A program made the translations under genes and the position numbers. Below the pieces are notes generated by a model. That model searched no databases. It was given only the letters and a program-made list of their open reading frames with translations, and was not told the origin of the DNA. From positions 23,212 through 87,211 of the forward strand of contig CAZSTR010000003.1 in the NCBI GenBank assembly GCA_964609975.1: DNA of 64,000 nucleotides, read 5' to 3'. This document shows positions 42,070 to 51,166 of the stretch, in pieces. Within the stretch, counting starts at the first letter, position 1; every line of letters begins with the position of its first letter. This stretch comes from UBA5905 sp964609975 (lineage in GTDB: Bacteria > Bacillota > Clostridia > Oscillospirales > Acutalibacteraceae).

Positions 42070-43392
42070 ATGTATTCGTCCTTTGAGTCAAAGGTGATTT
42101 ATCAGCTGATGCTGCGGGTTTTCACGCCGGAGGGCACGCTGGCGGCGGCCAAGGAAAAGCTTCCCTTCCTGCAGGAGCTGGGCGTGGATTATATCTATCT
42201 TTGCCCCTGCTTCTTGGAGGATGACGACGGGGACCGAAGCCATTGGTCGAAGCGTCAGCGGGAATGTGGCTGCGAAAACCCGAAAAATCCTTATCGGATA
42301 AAGGATTATTATACCATCGACCCGGAATATGGCACGATGGAGGATTTGGCGCGGTTTATCCAAACGGCGCACCATCTGGGAATGCGGGTGCTGTTGGATC
42401 TTGTGTATATGCATTGCGGGCCGACAGCGGTTTTTTTAAAGGAGCATCCGGATTTCGTGCGCTGTCTCCCGGATGGCACGCCGGACTATGGCGAATATAA
42501 TTTCCCCATGCTGGATTTCGAAAATCCCCGGGTGCGAGCCTATTTTTGGGAAAACATGGAATGGTATGTGCGAGAGCTGGATGTAGACGGATATCGGTGC
42601 GACGTGGGCGACAGCGTTCCGGTGGATTTCTGGGAGGAAGGCGTGCGCCGTATAAAGGCCATCAAGCCGGATATATTCATGCTGGATGAAGGGAATAATC
42701 CCCAATGGGTGGAACGGGCCTTCGACGCCTGCTATTTGCTTTTTTGGCCCTGCCACGAAGGGGTGAAACGGGTGTTTCATGGCGAAAAGCCCGCCAGTCT
42801 TTTGCGGGAAATCGAGGCTGTGCTGGATACGCCCCGTGGAAAGGCAAAAATTCGGGCGCTGGAAACCCATGACACCGTCTCCGACGAGAAAAACGGCCGC
42901 TATGAGGAATATGCCGGAACGGCGGCGACGGAAGCGGCGCTGGTGTATCAGTTCTGCATGGACGGAATTCCATTTTTGTATAACGGATATGAAATCGGCG
43001 ACCGAAGCCACCATACTCTGTTCAGCAACCGCTTTAACGCCGACCACCAGACCATTGACTGGAGCCTGGTGCAGACAGAGGCGGGCCGCTACCGCTTTGC
43101 GCTGGTGCAGCGGCTGTGTCAGCTACGCCACACCGTCCCGGCGTTGTCCGAGGGAAATCTCACCTGGAAATACGGTCTTTCGGAGCAGATGATGGCCTTC
43201 ACCCGGCGGGCGCCGGGCAGTCGTGTGGCCGCTGCCTTCAACACCGGCGACGGGCCTCAAACCATTACGCTGGTCGCTCATCGCTATACACCGCTTCTTT
43301 CTGCCGGAGTGCAGGAACGGGTGCTGGAAAACGGCTGTCTGGAGCTACAGCTGGAGTCGAAGGGCTATTATCTGGCTTCTTTTGAAGATTAA
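42070..43392 (+). CDS. Alpha-amylase family (GH13) glycoside hydrolase
   Basis: A 440-residue cytosolic TIM-barrel enzyme without signal peptide. GH13 regions are visible: DLVYMHCG (region I), DGYRCDVGD with the nucleophile Asp (II), MLDEGNN with the acid Glu (III) and ETHDT (IV, where most enzymes have NHD). The substrate is probably an imported malto-oligosaccharide or related glucoside. The start follows AAAGGAGGCGGTGAAT. It faces a divergent AraC gene. A terminator lies after the stop. Confidence 0.9.
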   Translation: MYSSFESKVIYQLMLRVFTPEGTLAAAKEKLPFLQELGVDYIYLCPCFLEDDDGDRSHWSKRQRECGCENPKNPYRIKDYYTIDPEYGTMEDLARFIQTAHHLGMRVLLDLVYMHCGPTAVFLKEHPDFVRCLPDGTPDYGEYNFPMLDFENPRVRAYFWENMEWYVRELDVDGYRCDVGDSVPVDFWEEGVRRIKAIKPDIFMLDEGNNPQWVERAFDACYLLFWPCHEGVKRVFHGEKPASLLREIEAVLDTPRGKAKIRALETHDTVSDEKNGRYEEYAGTAATEAALVYQFCMDGIPFLYNGYEIGDRSHHTLFSNRFNADHQTIDWSLVQTEAGRYRFALVQRLCQLRHTVPALSEGNLTWKYGLSEQMMAFTRRAPGSRVAAAFNTGDGPQTITLVAHRYTPLLSAGVQERVLENGCLELQLESKGYYLASFED

Positions 43393-43400
43393 AAAATCAA

Positions 43401-43442
43401 CCCACAGGGAACGCAAAATAGCGCTCTCTGTGGGCTTTTTTT
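43401..43442. terminator. Bidirectional terminator between the GH13 gene and trmL
   Basis: A 10-bp stem (cccacaggga/tctctgtggg, one G-T) is flanked by an A run and a T run. Confidence 0.85.
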
Positions 43443-43472
43443 GTAAAAGAAACAAAGCAATAGCGCGTGGTC

Positions 43473-43973
43473 TCAATCCTCAAATTGAGTCAAATGGCCG
43501 GCGGTGCGCATCCCCGGATAGCCCCATTGGCGCAAAACCTCATACACGCCGACCGCCACCGAGTTGGACAAATTCAGCGACCGGGCTTCGTCCCGGTCAA
43601 TCATGGGCAGGCGCACACAGCATTCCGGGTTGTCGTGGAGAAGCGCCTCCGGCAGACCGCGGGTTTCTTTTCCGAAAACCAGATAGGCGCCGTCCGGATA
43701 AGCGACCTCCGAATGGATATGCTTGGCTTTGGTGGAAAAATAGAAAAACGGCCCCTTGTTCCGCTGGAAAAAGTCGTTGAGACTCGGATAAATGGTGATG
43801 TCCAGCAGCGGCCAATAGTCCAGTCCGGCCCGCTTGAGCTGGCGGTCGTCAATGCGAAAGCCCAGCGGCTCGATGAGGTGCAGGCGCGCTCCAGTGGCGG
43901 CGCAGGTGCGGCTGATGTTTCCGGTGTTTTGGGGAATTTCCGGCTCCACCAAAACGATATTTAATGTGGGCAT
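43473..43973 (-). CDS. trmL: tRNA (cytidine/uridine(34)-2'-O)-methyltransferase TrmL
   Basis: A 166-residue SPOUT methyltransferase that modifies the wobble base of tRNA-Leu. Motifs LVEPEIPQNTGNISRTCAAT, YLVFGKETRGLPEALL and LPMIDRDEARSLNLSNSVAV make the knotted SAM site. The protein is of normal length. It stands alone on the minus strand with its own promoter at 44009-44036. Confidence 0.95.
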   Translation of the reverse strand: MPTLNIVLVEPEIPQNTGNISRTCAATGARLHLIEPLGFRIDDRQLKRAGLDYWPLLDITIYPSLNDFFQRNKGPFFYFSTKAKHIHSEVAYPDGAYLVFGKETRGLPEALLHDNPECCVRLPMIDRDEARSLNLSNSVAVGVYEVLRQWGYPGMRTAGHLTQFED

Positions 43974-44008
43974 GGCGTTGTGTCCTTCCTTTTTTGAAAT
44001 CTGCTCCT

Positions 44009-44036
44009 ATTATACACCTTTTTCCGCCGATGACAA
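44009..44036 (-). promoter_or_regulatory. Promoter of trmL
   Basis: On the minus strand TTGTCA (44031-44036) and TATAAT (44009-44014) are separated by 16 bases. Confidence 0.75.
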
Positions 44037-44111
44037 GTCCGTCTCTGCGCGCTGTTCGCTTTTCTTGTGAAAAAATATTGTGTTCGGACTGTTTTTGCAT
44101 GAAAACGGTTC

Positions 44112-44139
44112 TTGCACAGCAGCTGTGATTTGATATAAT
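44112..44139 (+). promoter_or_regulatory. Promoter of the kinase-AraC and nucleoside hydrolase genes
   Basis: TTGCAC (44112-44117) and a perfect TATAAT (44134-44139) are separated by 16 bases, 29 bases upstream of the ATG. Confidence 0.75.
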
Positions 44140-44168
44140 AAAGGAAAATAACGGGCGGAGGCGGACGG

Positions 44169-45401
44169 ATGAAAATTTTGAATTTTGGTTCCTGCAATAT
44201 TGACTATGTATATTCTCTCCATCACATCGTGGAGGAGGGGGAGACTGAAACGGCTGAACGAATGGAAATTTTCCCCGGCGGCAAGGGGCTGAATCAGTCG
44301 ATTGCCGCCGCACGGGCGGGCGCAAGGGTGTACCATGCGGGCTGTGTGGGGTCAGACGGGCTGTTTCTGGAAACGGTTTTGCGCGAGTCCGGAGTGGATG
44401 TGGGCTATATGCGTCATCTGGAATCGAAAAACGGCCATGCGATGATTCAGGTGGGGAACGGCGGCGAAAATGCCATTTTCATTTATCCCGGCTCGAACGA
44501 AAAAATGACGCCGGAATATGTGGATGAGGTGCTTTCCGCCTTCGATCGAGGAGATTTGCTCCTGCTCCATAACGAAATCAACGCCGTGGACTATATTGTG
44601 GAAAAGGCCCATGCCCGCGGGCTGACGGTGCTGTTCAATCCGTCCCCCTATAACGAGAAAATTGCCGCAGTGGATTTTCAAAAGCTGTCCTATCTCATTC
44701 TCAACGAGGTGGAGGCGCAGGCTATCACCGGGGCGGAGGAGCCGGAGGAAGGCTTGGCGGCTTTGAAAAAGCGCTATCCGACGCTGAAGGTGCTTTTGAC
44801 GCTGGGTGAAAAGGGGAGCGTGCTCATGGACGGCGAAGCTCTGTGGCGGCAGGCAGCTTATATTGTGGAGCCGGTAGACACCACCGCCGCCGGCGATACC
44901 TTCACCGGCTATTTCGCTGCCGGCCTTGCCGCTGGACGGCCGGTCTGCGAAGCGCTGCGGGATGCCTCTCTGGCTTCGGCGGTGGCGGTTTCCGGGGAAG
45001 GGGCGTCTCCGTCGATTCCGACGGCGGAGCAGGTGCGGGCGGCCGCAAGCCACCTGTCTCCTTATCCAACCGCCGGGAGCGGCCAATCGGTGCAGGAGAA
45101 AATCGAGGGTTATTTCGCCCGCCATTTGCAAAACGCCAGCCTGTCAGAACTGGCGGAGTCGCTTGGCTATTCGGCGGTGTATACCGGCAGCCTGTTTCGA
45201 AAGCTTTTCGGCCGCTCTTATACCGAATGTCTGCAGGAAAAGCGATGCGTGGAGGCGGCGCGACTGCTCATCCATTCGGACGCTTCGATTCGGGACATCG
45301 TGGGGCAGGTCGGCTATGAGAACGAGAGCTTTTTCCGGCGGGTGTTTCGAGAGCGCTATGGCGAAAATCCGCTGGAATTTCGAAAAAAGAGGAGGGGATA
45401 A
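44169..45401 (+). CDS. PfkB (ribokinase-like) sugar kinase fused to an AraC DNA-binding domain
   Basis: A 410-residue two-part protein. Residues 1 to about 295 form a PfkB kinase with the sugar-binding GGKG (37-40) and the catalytic DTTAAGDTFTG (237-247, base Asp243). After a short linker, residues about 308-408 form an AraC-type double helix-turn-helix (LAESLGYSAVYTGSLFRKL and QVGYENESFFRRVFRERYG). The joint is in one open frame without any break. The kinase would phosphorylate ribose or a similar sugar, and the DNA-binding half could regulate the operon with the kinase as sensor. The nucleoside hydrolase gene follows after two bases. The coupling model is inference. Confidence 0.9.
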   Translation: MKILNFGSCNIDYVYSLHHIVEEGETETAERMEIFPGGKGLNQSIAAARAGARVYHAGCVGSDGLFLETVLRESGVDVGYMRHLESKNGHAMIQVGNGGENAIFIYPGSNEKMTPEYVDEVLSAFDRGDLLLLHNEINAVDYIVEKAHARGLTVLFNPSPYNEKIAAVDFQKLSYLILNEVEAQAITGAEEPEEGLAALKKRYPTLKVLLTLGEKGSVLMDGEALWRQAAYIVEPVDTTAAGDTFTGYFAAGLAAGRPVCEALRDASLASAVAVSGEGASPSIPTAEQVRAAASHLSPYPTAGSGQSVQEKIEGYFARHLQNASLSELAESLGYSAVYTGSLFRKLFGRSYTECLQEKRCVEAARLLIHSDASIRDIVGQVGYENESFFRRVFRERYGENPLEFRKKRRG

Positions 45402-45403
45402 CG

Positions 45404-46312
45404 ATGCGAAAATGGATTTTGGGCACCGATTGGTGGACCGATTGCGACGATGCGGTGGCGATGCGGCTGTTGGCGCGGGCGCATAAGGCTGGAGACATTC
45501 ATGTGGAAGGAATCGTCATGAACGCCTGCATGGAGTATTCCGTTTCTTCGCTGGACGGCTTTCTCTGCCGGGAGGGCGTGGAGGATATCCCCATTGGAAT
45601 CGACCTCAAGGCGACGGATTTCGGCGGGCGACCGCCCTATCAGGAGCACCTTTCCGCCTATGCCCGGCGGTATTGCTCCAACGAGGAGTCCTGTGAAGCG
45701 GTGTCGCTTTACAGAAAAATTCTTTCCGAAGCCACGGGAAAGGTGGAAGTTTTGGAAATAGGCTATTTGCAGGCGATGGAGGCTTTGCTGAAAAGCGGGC
45801 CGGATATGTGGTCGCCGGCCAGTGGCTTGGAGCTTGTGCGGGAGAAGGTTTCCCGGATGTGGGTGATGGGCGGAAAATGGGATGTTCCGGAAGGGGTCGA
45901 AAACAATTTCGCCCGGAACGCCCGCGCCCGCCGAGCGGCCAGCTATTTTTGCGCCCATTGCCCGGTGCCGGTCACCTTTTTGGGCTTTGAGGTGGGGGCG
46001 GATGTGCTCACCGGCGGAAAGTTGGAAAAAAGCGATTATCTTTGGGAGACCTTGCGTGACCACGGTTCTCCAAACGGCCGCAGCTCCTGGGACCCGATGC
46101 TGGTCATGCTGGCGCTCATCGGCGATGCAGAAAAGGCCGGCTATCGCTGTGTGCAGGGGACGGCGGCGGTGGATGCGGAAACCGGCGCGAACCGCTTTTC
46201 GCCTTCTGCGGACGGCCGACATTCCTTTGTGGTGAAAATAAAGGAAAATGCCTTCTATGCTGACTGGATTGAGGAGCGCATCCAATCGAAAACGGAAGAA
46301 AGCGGCGGTTGA
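45404..46312 (+). CDS. Nucleoside hydrolase family protein
   Basis: A 302-residue member of the inosine-uridine nucleoside hydrolase fold, which splits the N-glycosidic bond of ribonucleosides. The N-terminal calcium site reads GTDWWTDCDDAV (Asp9, Asp13, Asp15, Asp16), a variant of DTDXXXDDA. A later SWDPMLVMLAL matches the C-terminal calcium-ligand Asp. It lies two bases after the kinase-AraC fusion with GAGGGGATAACG as ribosome site. Ribose released by it would be the natural substrate of that kinase. The specific nucleoside is unknown. Confidence 0.85.
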   Translation: MRKWILGTDWWTDCDDAVAMRLLARAHKAGDIHVEGIVMNACMEYSVSSLDGFLCREGVEDIPIGIDLKATDFGGRPPYQEHLSAYARRYCSNEESCEAVSLYRKILSEATGKVEVLEIGYLQAMEALLKSGPDMWSPASGLELVREKVSRMWVMGGKWDVPEGVENNFARNARARRAASYFCAHCPVPVTFLGFEVGADVLTGGKLEKSDYLWETLRDHGSPNGRSSWDPMLVMLALIGDAEKAGYRCVQGTAAVDAETGANRFSPSADGRHSFVVKIKENAFYADWIEERIQSKTEESGG

Positions 46313-46366
46313 ACCGAATTTTTGCCGGCTTTTTTCGAAAAAATGCAAAAAAATCGAAAAATAGGG

Positions 46367-46395
46367 TTGATTTTATGCCGGAGGTGTGATAGAAT
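46367..46395 (+). promoter_or_regulatory. Sigma-A promoter of rpsB-tsf
   Basis: TTGATT (46367-46372) and TAGAAT (46390-46395) are separated by 17 bases. Confidence 0.7.
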
Positions 46396-46401
46396 ATTCT
46401 G

Positions 46402-46544
46402 GCATGCCGTGAGATTGGGCACATAAGTGTTGGTTTTGCGGTATCACACACACGGGAAAATTCGTGCCCGGTCGGTGCCGCATCCGGATGTGCCGGACGG
46501 TGGCCGAGCTCGCCCGTGGAGGAAAAACCAAGGAGGAAATTGTT
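46402..46544 (+). other. Long leader of rpsB mRNA
   Basis: About 140 bases lie between the promoter and the rpsB start. They are GC-rich with several possible pairings (cgtgcccgg, ccggacggtgg, gcccgtgg). Autoregulatory leaders occur before rpsB in other bacteria; I could not match a known motif here. Confidence 0.35.
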
Positions 46545-47273
46545 ATGTCCGTCGTATCTATGAAGCAGTTGCTGGAGGCTGGTGTCCACTTCGGTCACCA
46601 GACCCGTCGCTGGAACCCGAAAATGGCGCCCTATATTTTCACGGAGCGCAACGGGATCTACATCATCGATCTCCAGAAAACCGTCCGCAAGCTGGAAGAG
46701 GCGTATATGTTTGTGCGTGATCTGTCCGCCGAGGGGAAAGAGGTGCTCTTCGTCGGCACCAAGAAGCAGGCGCAGGATTCCATCCGTGAGGAAGCGGTGC
46801 GCGCCGGCGCTCACTTCGTGAACGCTCGCTGGCTGGGTGGTATGCTCACCAACTTCCGCACCATTCGCGGCCGGATTGCTCGTCTGAATCAGCTGAAGAC
46901 CATGGAATCGGATGGCACCTTCGATTTGTTGCCGAAGAAAGAAGTGGCGAAGCTGACCCATGAAATCGAGAAGCTGGAGAAGTTCCTGGGCGGTATCAAA
47001 GAGATGAAGTCTCTGCCCGGCGCTCTGTTCATCGTGGATCCCCGCAAGGAGAAGATCGCTGTGTCTGAGGCGAAAAAGTTGGGCATCCCAGTTGTGGCTA
47101 TCGTGGACACCAACTGCGATCCCGACGATGTGGATTATGTGATTCCCGGAAACGATGATGCGATTCGTGCCGTGAAGCTGATCGCTTCCTGCATGGCTAA
47201 CGCCATCATCGAGGGACATCAGGGTGAGCAAGGCGAGGAAGCCCCCGCCGAGGAAGCGGTCGCCGCGGAATAA
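46545..47273 (+). CDS. rpsB: 30S ribosomal protein S2
   Basis: A 242-residue S2 of the small subunit. LLEAGVHFGHQTRRWNPKM is the N-terminal family signature, and ARWLGGMLTNFRTI and PGALFIVDPRKEKIAVSEA are present. A 15-residue acidic, Ala-rich tail ends the protein. AAGGAGG lies before ATG 46545. It is followed by tsf, the universal pair. Confidence 0.98.
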   Translation: MSVVSMKQLLEAGVHFGHQTRRWNPKMAPYIFTERNGIYIIDLQKTVRKLEEAYMFVRDLSAEGKEVLFVGTKKQAQDSIREEAVRAGAHFVNARWLGGMLTNFRTIRGRIARLNQLKTMESDGTFDLLPKKEVAKLTHEIEKLEKFLGGIKEMKSLPGALFIVDPRKEKIAVSEAKKLGIPVVAIVDTNCDPDDVDYVIPGNDDAIRAVKLIASCMANAIIEGHQGEQGEEAPAEEAVAAE

Positions 47274-47317
47274 TTCCGCTCATTCCCTTTGAAACAATCA
47301 AACAGGAGGAAATAGAT

Positions 47318-48241
47318 ATGGCTTTTACAAGTAAAGATGTTATGGCGCTGCGTGAGAAGACCGGCGTCGGCATGATGGATTGCAAAAAGGCTCTGGAGGC
47401 CTCTGATGGCGACATGGAAAAGGCCGTCGATTATCTGCGCGAGAAGGGTCTCGCGAAGCAGGCGAAGAAAGCCAGCCGCATCGCGGCCGAGGGCATGGCC
47501 TATGCGGTCGTGGACGAGGCGAAAAAGGTGGGCGTTGTGGTCGAAGTGAACGCGGAGACCGACTTCGCCTCCAAGAGCGATAAATTCGTTGCCTTTGTGA
47601 AGCAGGTGGCTCAGGTGGTCATCGACACGAACCCGGCCGATGTGGACGCGCTGATGGCCACGGAGGTGGAAGCGGGCAAGACCATGGCCGATGTGCTTCG
47701 TGACCAGGTGCTGGTGATCGGCGAGAACCTGAGCGTGCGCCGCTTCACTCGCTATGAGGGCGACTGTGTGGCGTATGTTCATGGCGGCGGCCGCATCAGC
47801 GTGCTTGTGAAGTTCGAGGCGGATGAGAAGGCTTCCGGCTCGGAGGCTCTAGTGGAGTGCGGAAAAGATGTGGCGATGCAGATCGCCGCTCTGGGCGCGC
47901 CCTATTTGGATGAGGCGACCGTTCCTGCGGATGTGCTGGCTCACGAAAAAGAGGTTCAACTGGCGCTCATCAAGAATGACCCCAAGAATGCCAACAAGCC
48001 GGAGAACATTCTCGAAAAGATGATCGCCGGTAAGATGAAAAAGTACTTCGAGGAGAACTGCTTGGTGAATCAGGCCTTCGTGAAGGACGGAAACATCACC
48101 GTTGGCGACTATGTGGAGCAGCAGGCGAAGGCTTGCGGCGGCTCCATGAAGCTGGTGTCCTATGTCCGCTATGAGAAGGGCGAGGGCATCGAGAAGCGCG
48201 TGGACGACTTCGCCAGCGAAGTGGCTTCCATGGTGAAATAA
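47318..48241 (+). CDS. tsf: Translation elongation factor Ts
   Basis: A 307-residue nucleotide exchange factor for EF-Tu. The N-terminal UBA-like domain has LREKTGVGMMDCKKALEAS, and the core has VEVNAETDFASKSDKF with the conserved TDF. Length is normal. CAGGAGG precedes ATG 47318. A strong terminator follows the stop. Confidence 0.98.
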   Translation: MAFTSKDVMALREKTGVGMMDCKKALEASDGDMEKAVDYLREKGLAKQAKKASRIAAEGMAYAVVDEAKKVGVVVEVNAETDFASKSDKFVAFVKQVAQVVIDTNPADVDALMATEVEAGKTMADVLRDQVLVIGENLSVRRFTRYEGDCVAYVHGGGRISVLVKFEADEKASGSEALVECGKDVAMQIAALGAPYLDEATVPADVLAHEKEVQLALIKNDPKNANKPENILEKMIAGKMKKYFEENCLVNQAFVKDGNITVGDYVEQQAKACGGSMKLVSYVRYEKGEGIEKRVDDFASEVASMVK

Positions 48242-48261
48242 GCAGAGCGCATCTGCTTTAT

Positions 48262-48303
48262 AAAGCGGCGAACCGATTATTTTATCGGTTCGCCGCTTTT
48301 TTC
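48262..48303 (+). terminator. Intrinsic terminator of rpsB-tsf
   Basis: A long perfect stem (aaagcggcgaaccgat with its complement) and a short loop are followed by TTTTTT. Confidence 0.94.
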
Positions 48304-48378
48304 GCTCTGCACAGGCGTGACTTTTTTAGACGCCGTGGGAACAGTGTGTAAATTTTAGGCAAAATCCAACGCCCGCTC

Positions 48379-48406
48379 TTGCAATTCTCGGATTTTGCGG
48401 TATAAT
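48379..48406 (+). promoter_or_regulatory. Sigma-A promoter of pyk
   Basis: TTGCAA (48379-48384) and a perfect TATAAT (48401-48406) are separated by 16 bases. The leader is about 80 bases and has a small hairpin (cgcccgaaaatcgggcg). Confidence 0.75.
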
Positions 48407-48495
48407 ATATTTGTGGAAAGTTCGATTTGGTGATGGAGTGTAACGGCTCTATTGCCTGTATACGCCCGAAAATCGGGCGAAAGGGGAGTTGTCTT

Positions 48496-49908
48496 ATGCG
48501 GAAAACAAAAATTGTGTGCACGATTGGCCCGGCCTGCACAGAGGAAACGGTGCTGGAACAGATGTGTCTGGCCGGCATGAATGTGGCACGCTTGAATTTC
48601 TCTCACGGCACCCATGAGAGCCATCAGAAAAGCATTGATTTGCTCAACCGGGTGCGAGACCGCTTGCGGCTTCCCATCGCCATCATGCTGGACACCAAGG
48701 GGCCGGAATATCGTATCAAAACCTTTCGCGACGGCAAAATCACCCTGAAGGAGGGGGATGCTTTCGCCTTCACCACCGAGGAAGTGGAGGGGGACGAGAC
48801 CCGCGTTTCCGTCAACTATAAGGGGCTGAACCGGGATTTACAGCCCGGCGACCGGATTTTACTCAATAACGGCCTGATGGCCTTTGAGGTGACCGAAACC
48901 ACGGACACGGATGTGATTTGCCGTGTGACGGTGGGAGGCGAGCTGTCCAACCGAAAAAGCATGGCCTTTCCGGGAAAGGTGCTGTCCCAGCCCTATCTCA
49001 GCGAACAGGACAAGCAGGACATTCTCTTCGGCGCCCAAAACGGCGTGGATTTCATCGCCTGCTCCTTTGTTTCCTGCAAGCAGGATTTGCTGGACATTAA
49101 GTCCTTTATGCAGGAAAACCAAATCGAGGACATTGAGCTGATTGCGAAAATCGAAAACCGCTCCGGTGTGGAGAACATCGAGGAAATCTGCGAGGAATGC
49201 TCCGGCATTATGATCGGCAGGGGTGACATGGGCGTGGAAATTCCCTTTGAGGAGCTGCCCGCCATCCAAAAGCATCTTATCACCGAGTGCCGTCTGCTGG
49301 GAAAACGGGTGATCACCGCCACAGAGATGCTGGAAAGCATGATTCACAACGCTCGTCCCACGCGGGCGGAAATTTCCGATGTGGCGAACGCGGTGTATGA
49401 CGGGACCAGCGCGGTGATGCTGTCCGGCGAAACAGCGGCGGGAAAATACCCGGTGCTGGCGGTGAAAACCATGGCGCGCATCGCCGAGGAGACGGAATCT
49501 CATATTGATTTCGCTCAGCGCTTCCATCATTTTGATTTCCGCATCCGGAATACGCTGGACGCTATTTCTCATGCCACCTGCGGTATGGCCATCGACATCG
49601 GCGCAAAAGCCATTGCGGTATGCTCCCTGTCGGGCACGACGGCGCGGATGGTTTCCCGGTTCCGTTGCCCGGTGGATATTCTCGGTGTAACGATTCATCC
49701 CCGCACCTGGCGAAAGCTGGCGCTCTCCTGGGGCGTGACGCCGGTGCTCAGCGATGCCTATGATTCGATTGATGTGCTGTTCTATTCGGCGAAGCATTTG
49801 GCGCAGGAAACCTTTTCCCTGCGCCCGGAGGAGCGCATCGTTATCACCGGCGGACAAACCAACGGCCGCTCCGGAAACACGAATCTCATCAAAATCGAAA
49901 CCATTTAA
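48496..49908 (+). CDS. pyk: Pyruvate kinase
   Basis: A 470-residue glycolytic enzyme converting phosphoenolpyruvate and ADP to pyruvate and ATP. TKIVCTIGPAC, LDTKGPEYR, the active-site LIAKIENRSGVENIEEI and MIGRGDMGVEIP, and ATEMLESMIHNARPTRAE are present. It lacks the extra C-terminal domain seen in Bacillus pyruvate kinase. ATG 48496 follows AGGGGAGTT. The AlaX gene follows twelve bases later. Confidence 0.96.
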   Translation: MRKTKIVCTIGPACTEETVLEQMCLAGMNVARLNFSHGTHESHQKSIDLLNRVRDRLRLPIAIMLDTKGPEYRIKTFRDGKITLKEGDAFAFTTEEVEGDETRVSVNYKGLNRDLQPGDRILLNNGLMAFEVTETTDTDVICRVTVGGELSNRKSMAFPGKVLSQPYLSEQDKQDILFGAQNGVDFIACSFVSCKQDLLDIKSFMQENQIEDIELIAKIENRSGVENIEEICEECSGIMIGRGDMGVEIPFEELPAIQKHLITECRLLGKRVITATEMLESMIHNARPTRAEISDVANAVYDGTSAVMLSGETAAGKYPVLAVKTMARIAEETESHIDFAQRFHHFDFRIRNTLDAISHATCGMAIDIGAKAIAVCSLSGTTARMVSRFRCPVDILGVTIHPRTWRKLALSWGVTPVLSDAYDSIDVLFYSAKHLAQETFSLRPEERIVITGGQTNGRSGNTNLIKIETI

Positions 49909-49920
49909 TGGGGAACGGGC

Positions 49921-51087
49921 ATGAAAACAGAACGGATTTATGAACAGGACGCCTATTGTCGCCGTTTTTCGGCGCGGGTGCTGGATTGTCGCGCGGCCGG
50001 GGACGGCTTCGAGGTGATTTTGGATCGCACCGCCTTTTTCCCAGAGGGCGGCGGCCAGGCGGCTGACCGGGGAACGCTGGACGGTGAAGCCGTGCTGGAT
50101 GTCCAGCTGCTGGAAAACGCCGTGGTACACCGGCTGGCTATGCCACTTCCTGTGGGGGTGGAGCTTGAGGGCGTCATCGACTGGGAAACCCGCTTTTCCC
50201 GGATGCAGAAGCATACCGGCGAGCATATTGTTTCCGGGCTGATTCATCGGCTATACGGGCTGGACAATGTGGGCTTCCATTTGGGAAGCGCAGATGCGAC
50301 ACTGGATTTGAACAGCGAGCTGACGCGGGAACAGCTGGACGAAATCGAGCTGTTGGCGAATCGGGTTGTCTGGGAAAACCGCCCGGTGCGCGCCTGGTTC
50401 CCGTCGCCACAGGAGCGCGCCGCCCTGGTTTATCGAAGCAAAAAGGCGCTGGATGGCCCGGTGCGTATCGTGGAGGTGGAGGGGGTAGACTGCTGTGCCT
50501 GCTGCGCCCCTCATGTTGCCTTCACTGGCGAAATCGGAATGATTCAGCTGTTGGACACACTTCGCTATAAGGGCGGTGTGCGTATACACATGCAATGCGG
50601 CCGGGATGCCCTGCTGACGCATCGGGAATATTTCACCCAGGTCTCGGCGGCGGCCGCCGCTCTCTCGGTGAAAACCGGCGAGCTGGCGGGAGCGGTGGCG
50701 CGCCTGCTGGAGCAAAAGGATCAGCTGACCCGTGCATTGAAAAAAGAGCAGGGACAGCGGGCGCGGCTGTGGGCGCAGACTATTGCGCCGGAAAAGGCGT
50801 GTCCGGCCTTTTGGGATGGGGCGCTGGACGGAGTGGCGGCGCGAGAAGCGCTGGCGATTTTCCGGGGACGGGGGCTTTGCCCTGCGGCGCTCTTTGTCGG
50901 TGATGATAAAAAGGGATATACCTTTACAGCTTCTGGCGGCGATTTGTCGGCCCTGCAAGCGAAAATGCGGGAAGAGCTAAAGGTGCAGGGCGGCGGCTCA
51001 AAGGAGCAAATTCAAGGCCGTACCAAGGCGAGCGCGGCGGAAATCCGCGCTTTTTGGGCGGCGAATTGTCCGCACGGCGACGATTGA
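49921..51087 (+). CDS. Alanyl-tRNA editing protein (AlaX-L with DHHA1 domain)
   Basis: A 388-residue free-standing editing protein that hydrolyses mischarged Ser- or Gly-tRNA(Ala). The AlaRS editing domain has the zinc ligands HTGEH and CACCAPH. A coiled coil (about 245-285) leads to a C-terminal DHHA1-like domain with GGSKEQIQG, so it is the long AlaX form. It is probably transcribed with pyk. Confidence 0.9.
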   Translation: MKTERIYEQDAYCRRFSARVLDCRAAGDGFEVILDRTAFFPEGGGQAADRGTLDGEAVLDVQLLENAVVHRLAMPLPVGVELEGVIDWETRFSRMQKHTGEHIVSGLIHRLYGLDNVGFHLGSADATLDLNSELTREQLDEIELLANRVVWENRPVRAWFPSPQERAALVYRSKKALDGPVRIVEVEGVDCCACCAPHVAFTGEIGMIQLLDTLRYKGGVRIHMQCGRDALLTHREYFTQVSAAAAALSVKTGELAGAVARLLEQKDQLTRALKKEQGQRARLWAQTIAPEKACPAFWDGALDGVAAREALAIFRGRGLCPAALFVGDDKKGYTFTASGGDLSALQAKMREELKVQGGGSKEQIQGRTKASAAEIRAFWAANCPHGDD

Positions 51088-51105
51088 GAAAAATAGCTGT
51101 AACCA

Positions 51106-51147
51106 TAAAAAATGCTCCGGGCACCTCTGTGCCCGGAGCATTTTTTG
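51106..51147. terminator. Bidirectional terminator between AlaX and the ECF gene
   Basis: A perfect 16-bp stem (51108-51123 with 51130-51145) with an A run on one side and a T run on the other serves both convergent genes. Confidence 0.94.
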
Positions 51148-51166
51148 GTGTGATTTCGTTTTGCAA

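Noticed and set aside
48859..50247. A 462-codon minus-strand frame over pyk
   Set aside because: Antisense to pyruvate kinase and the AlaX gene; composition is that of a shadow frame.
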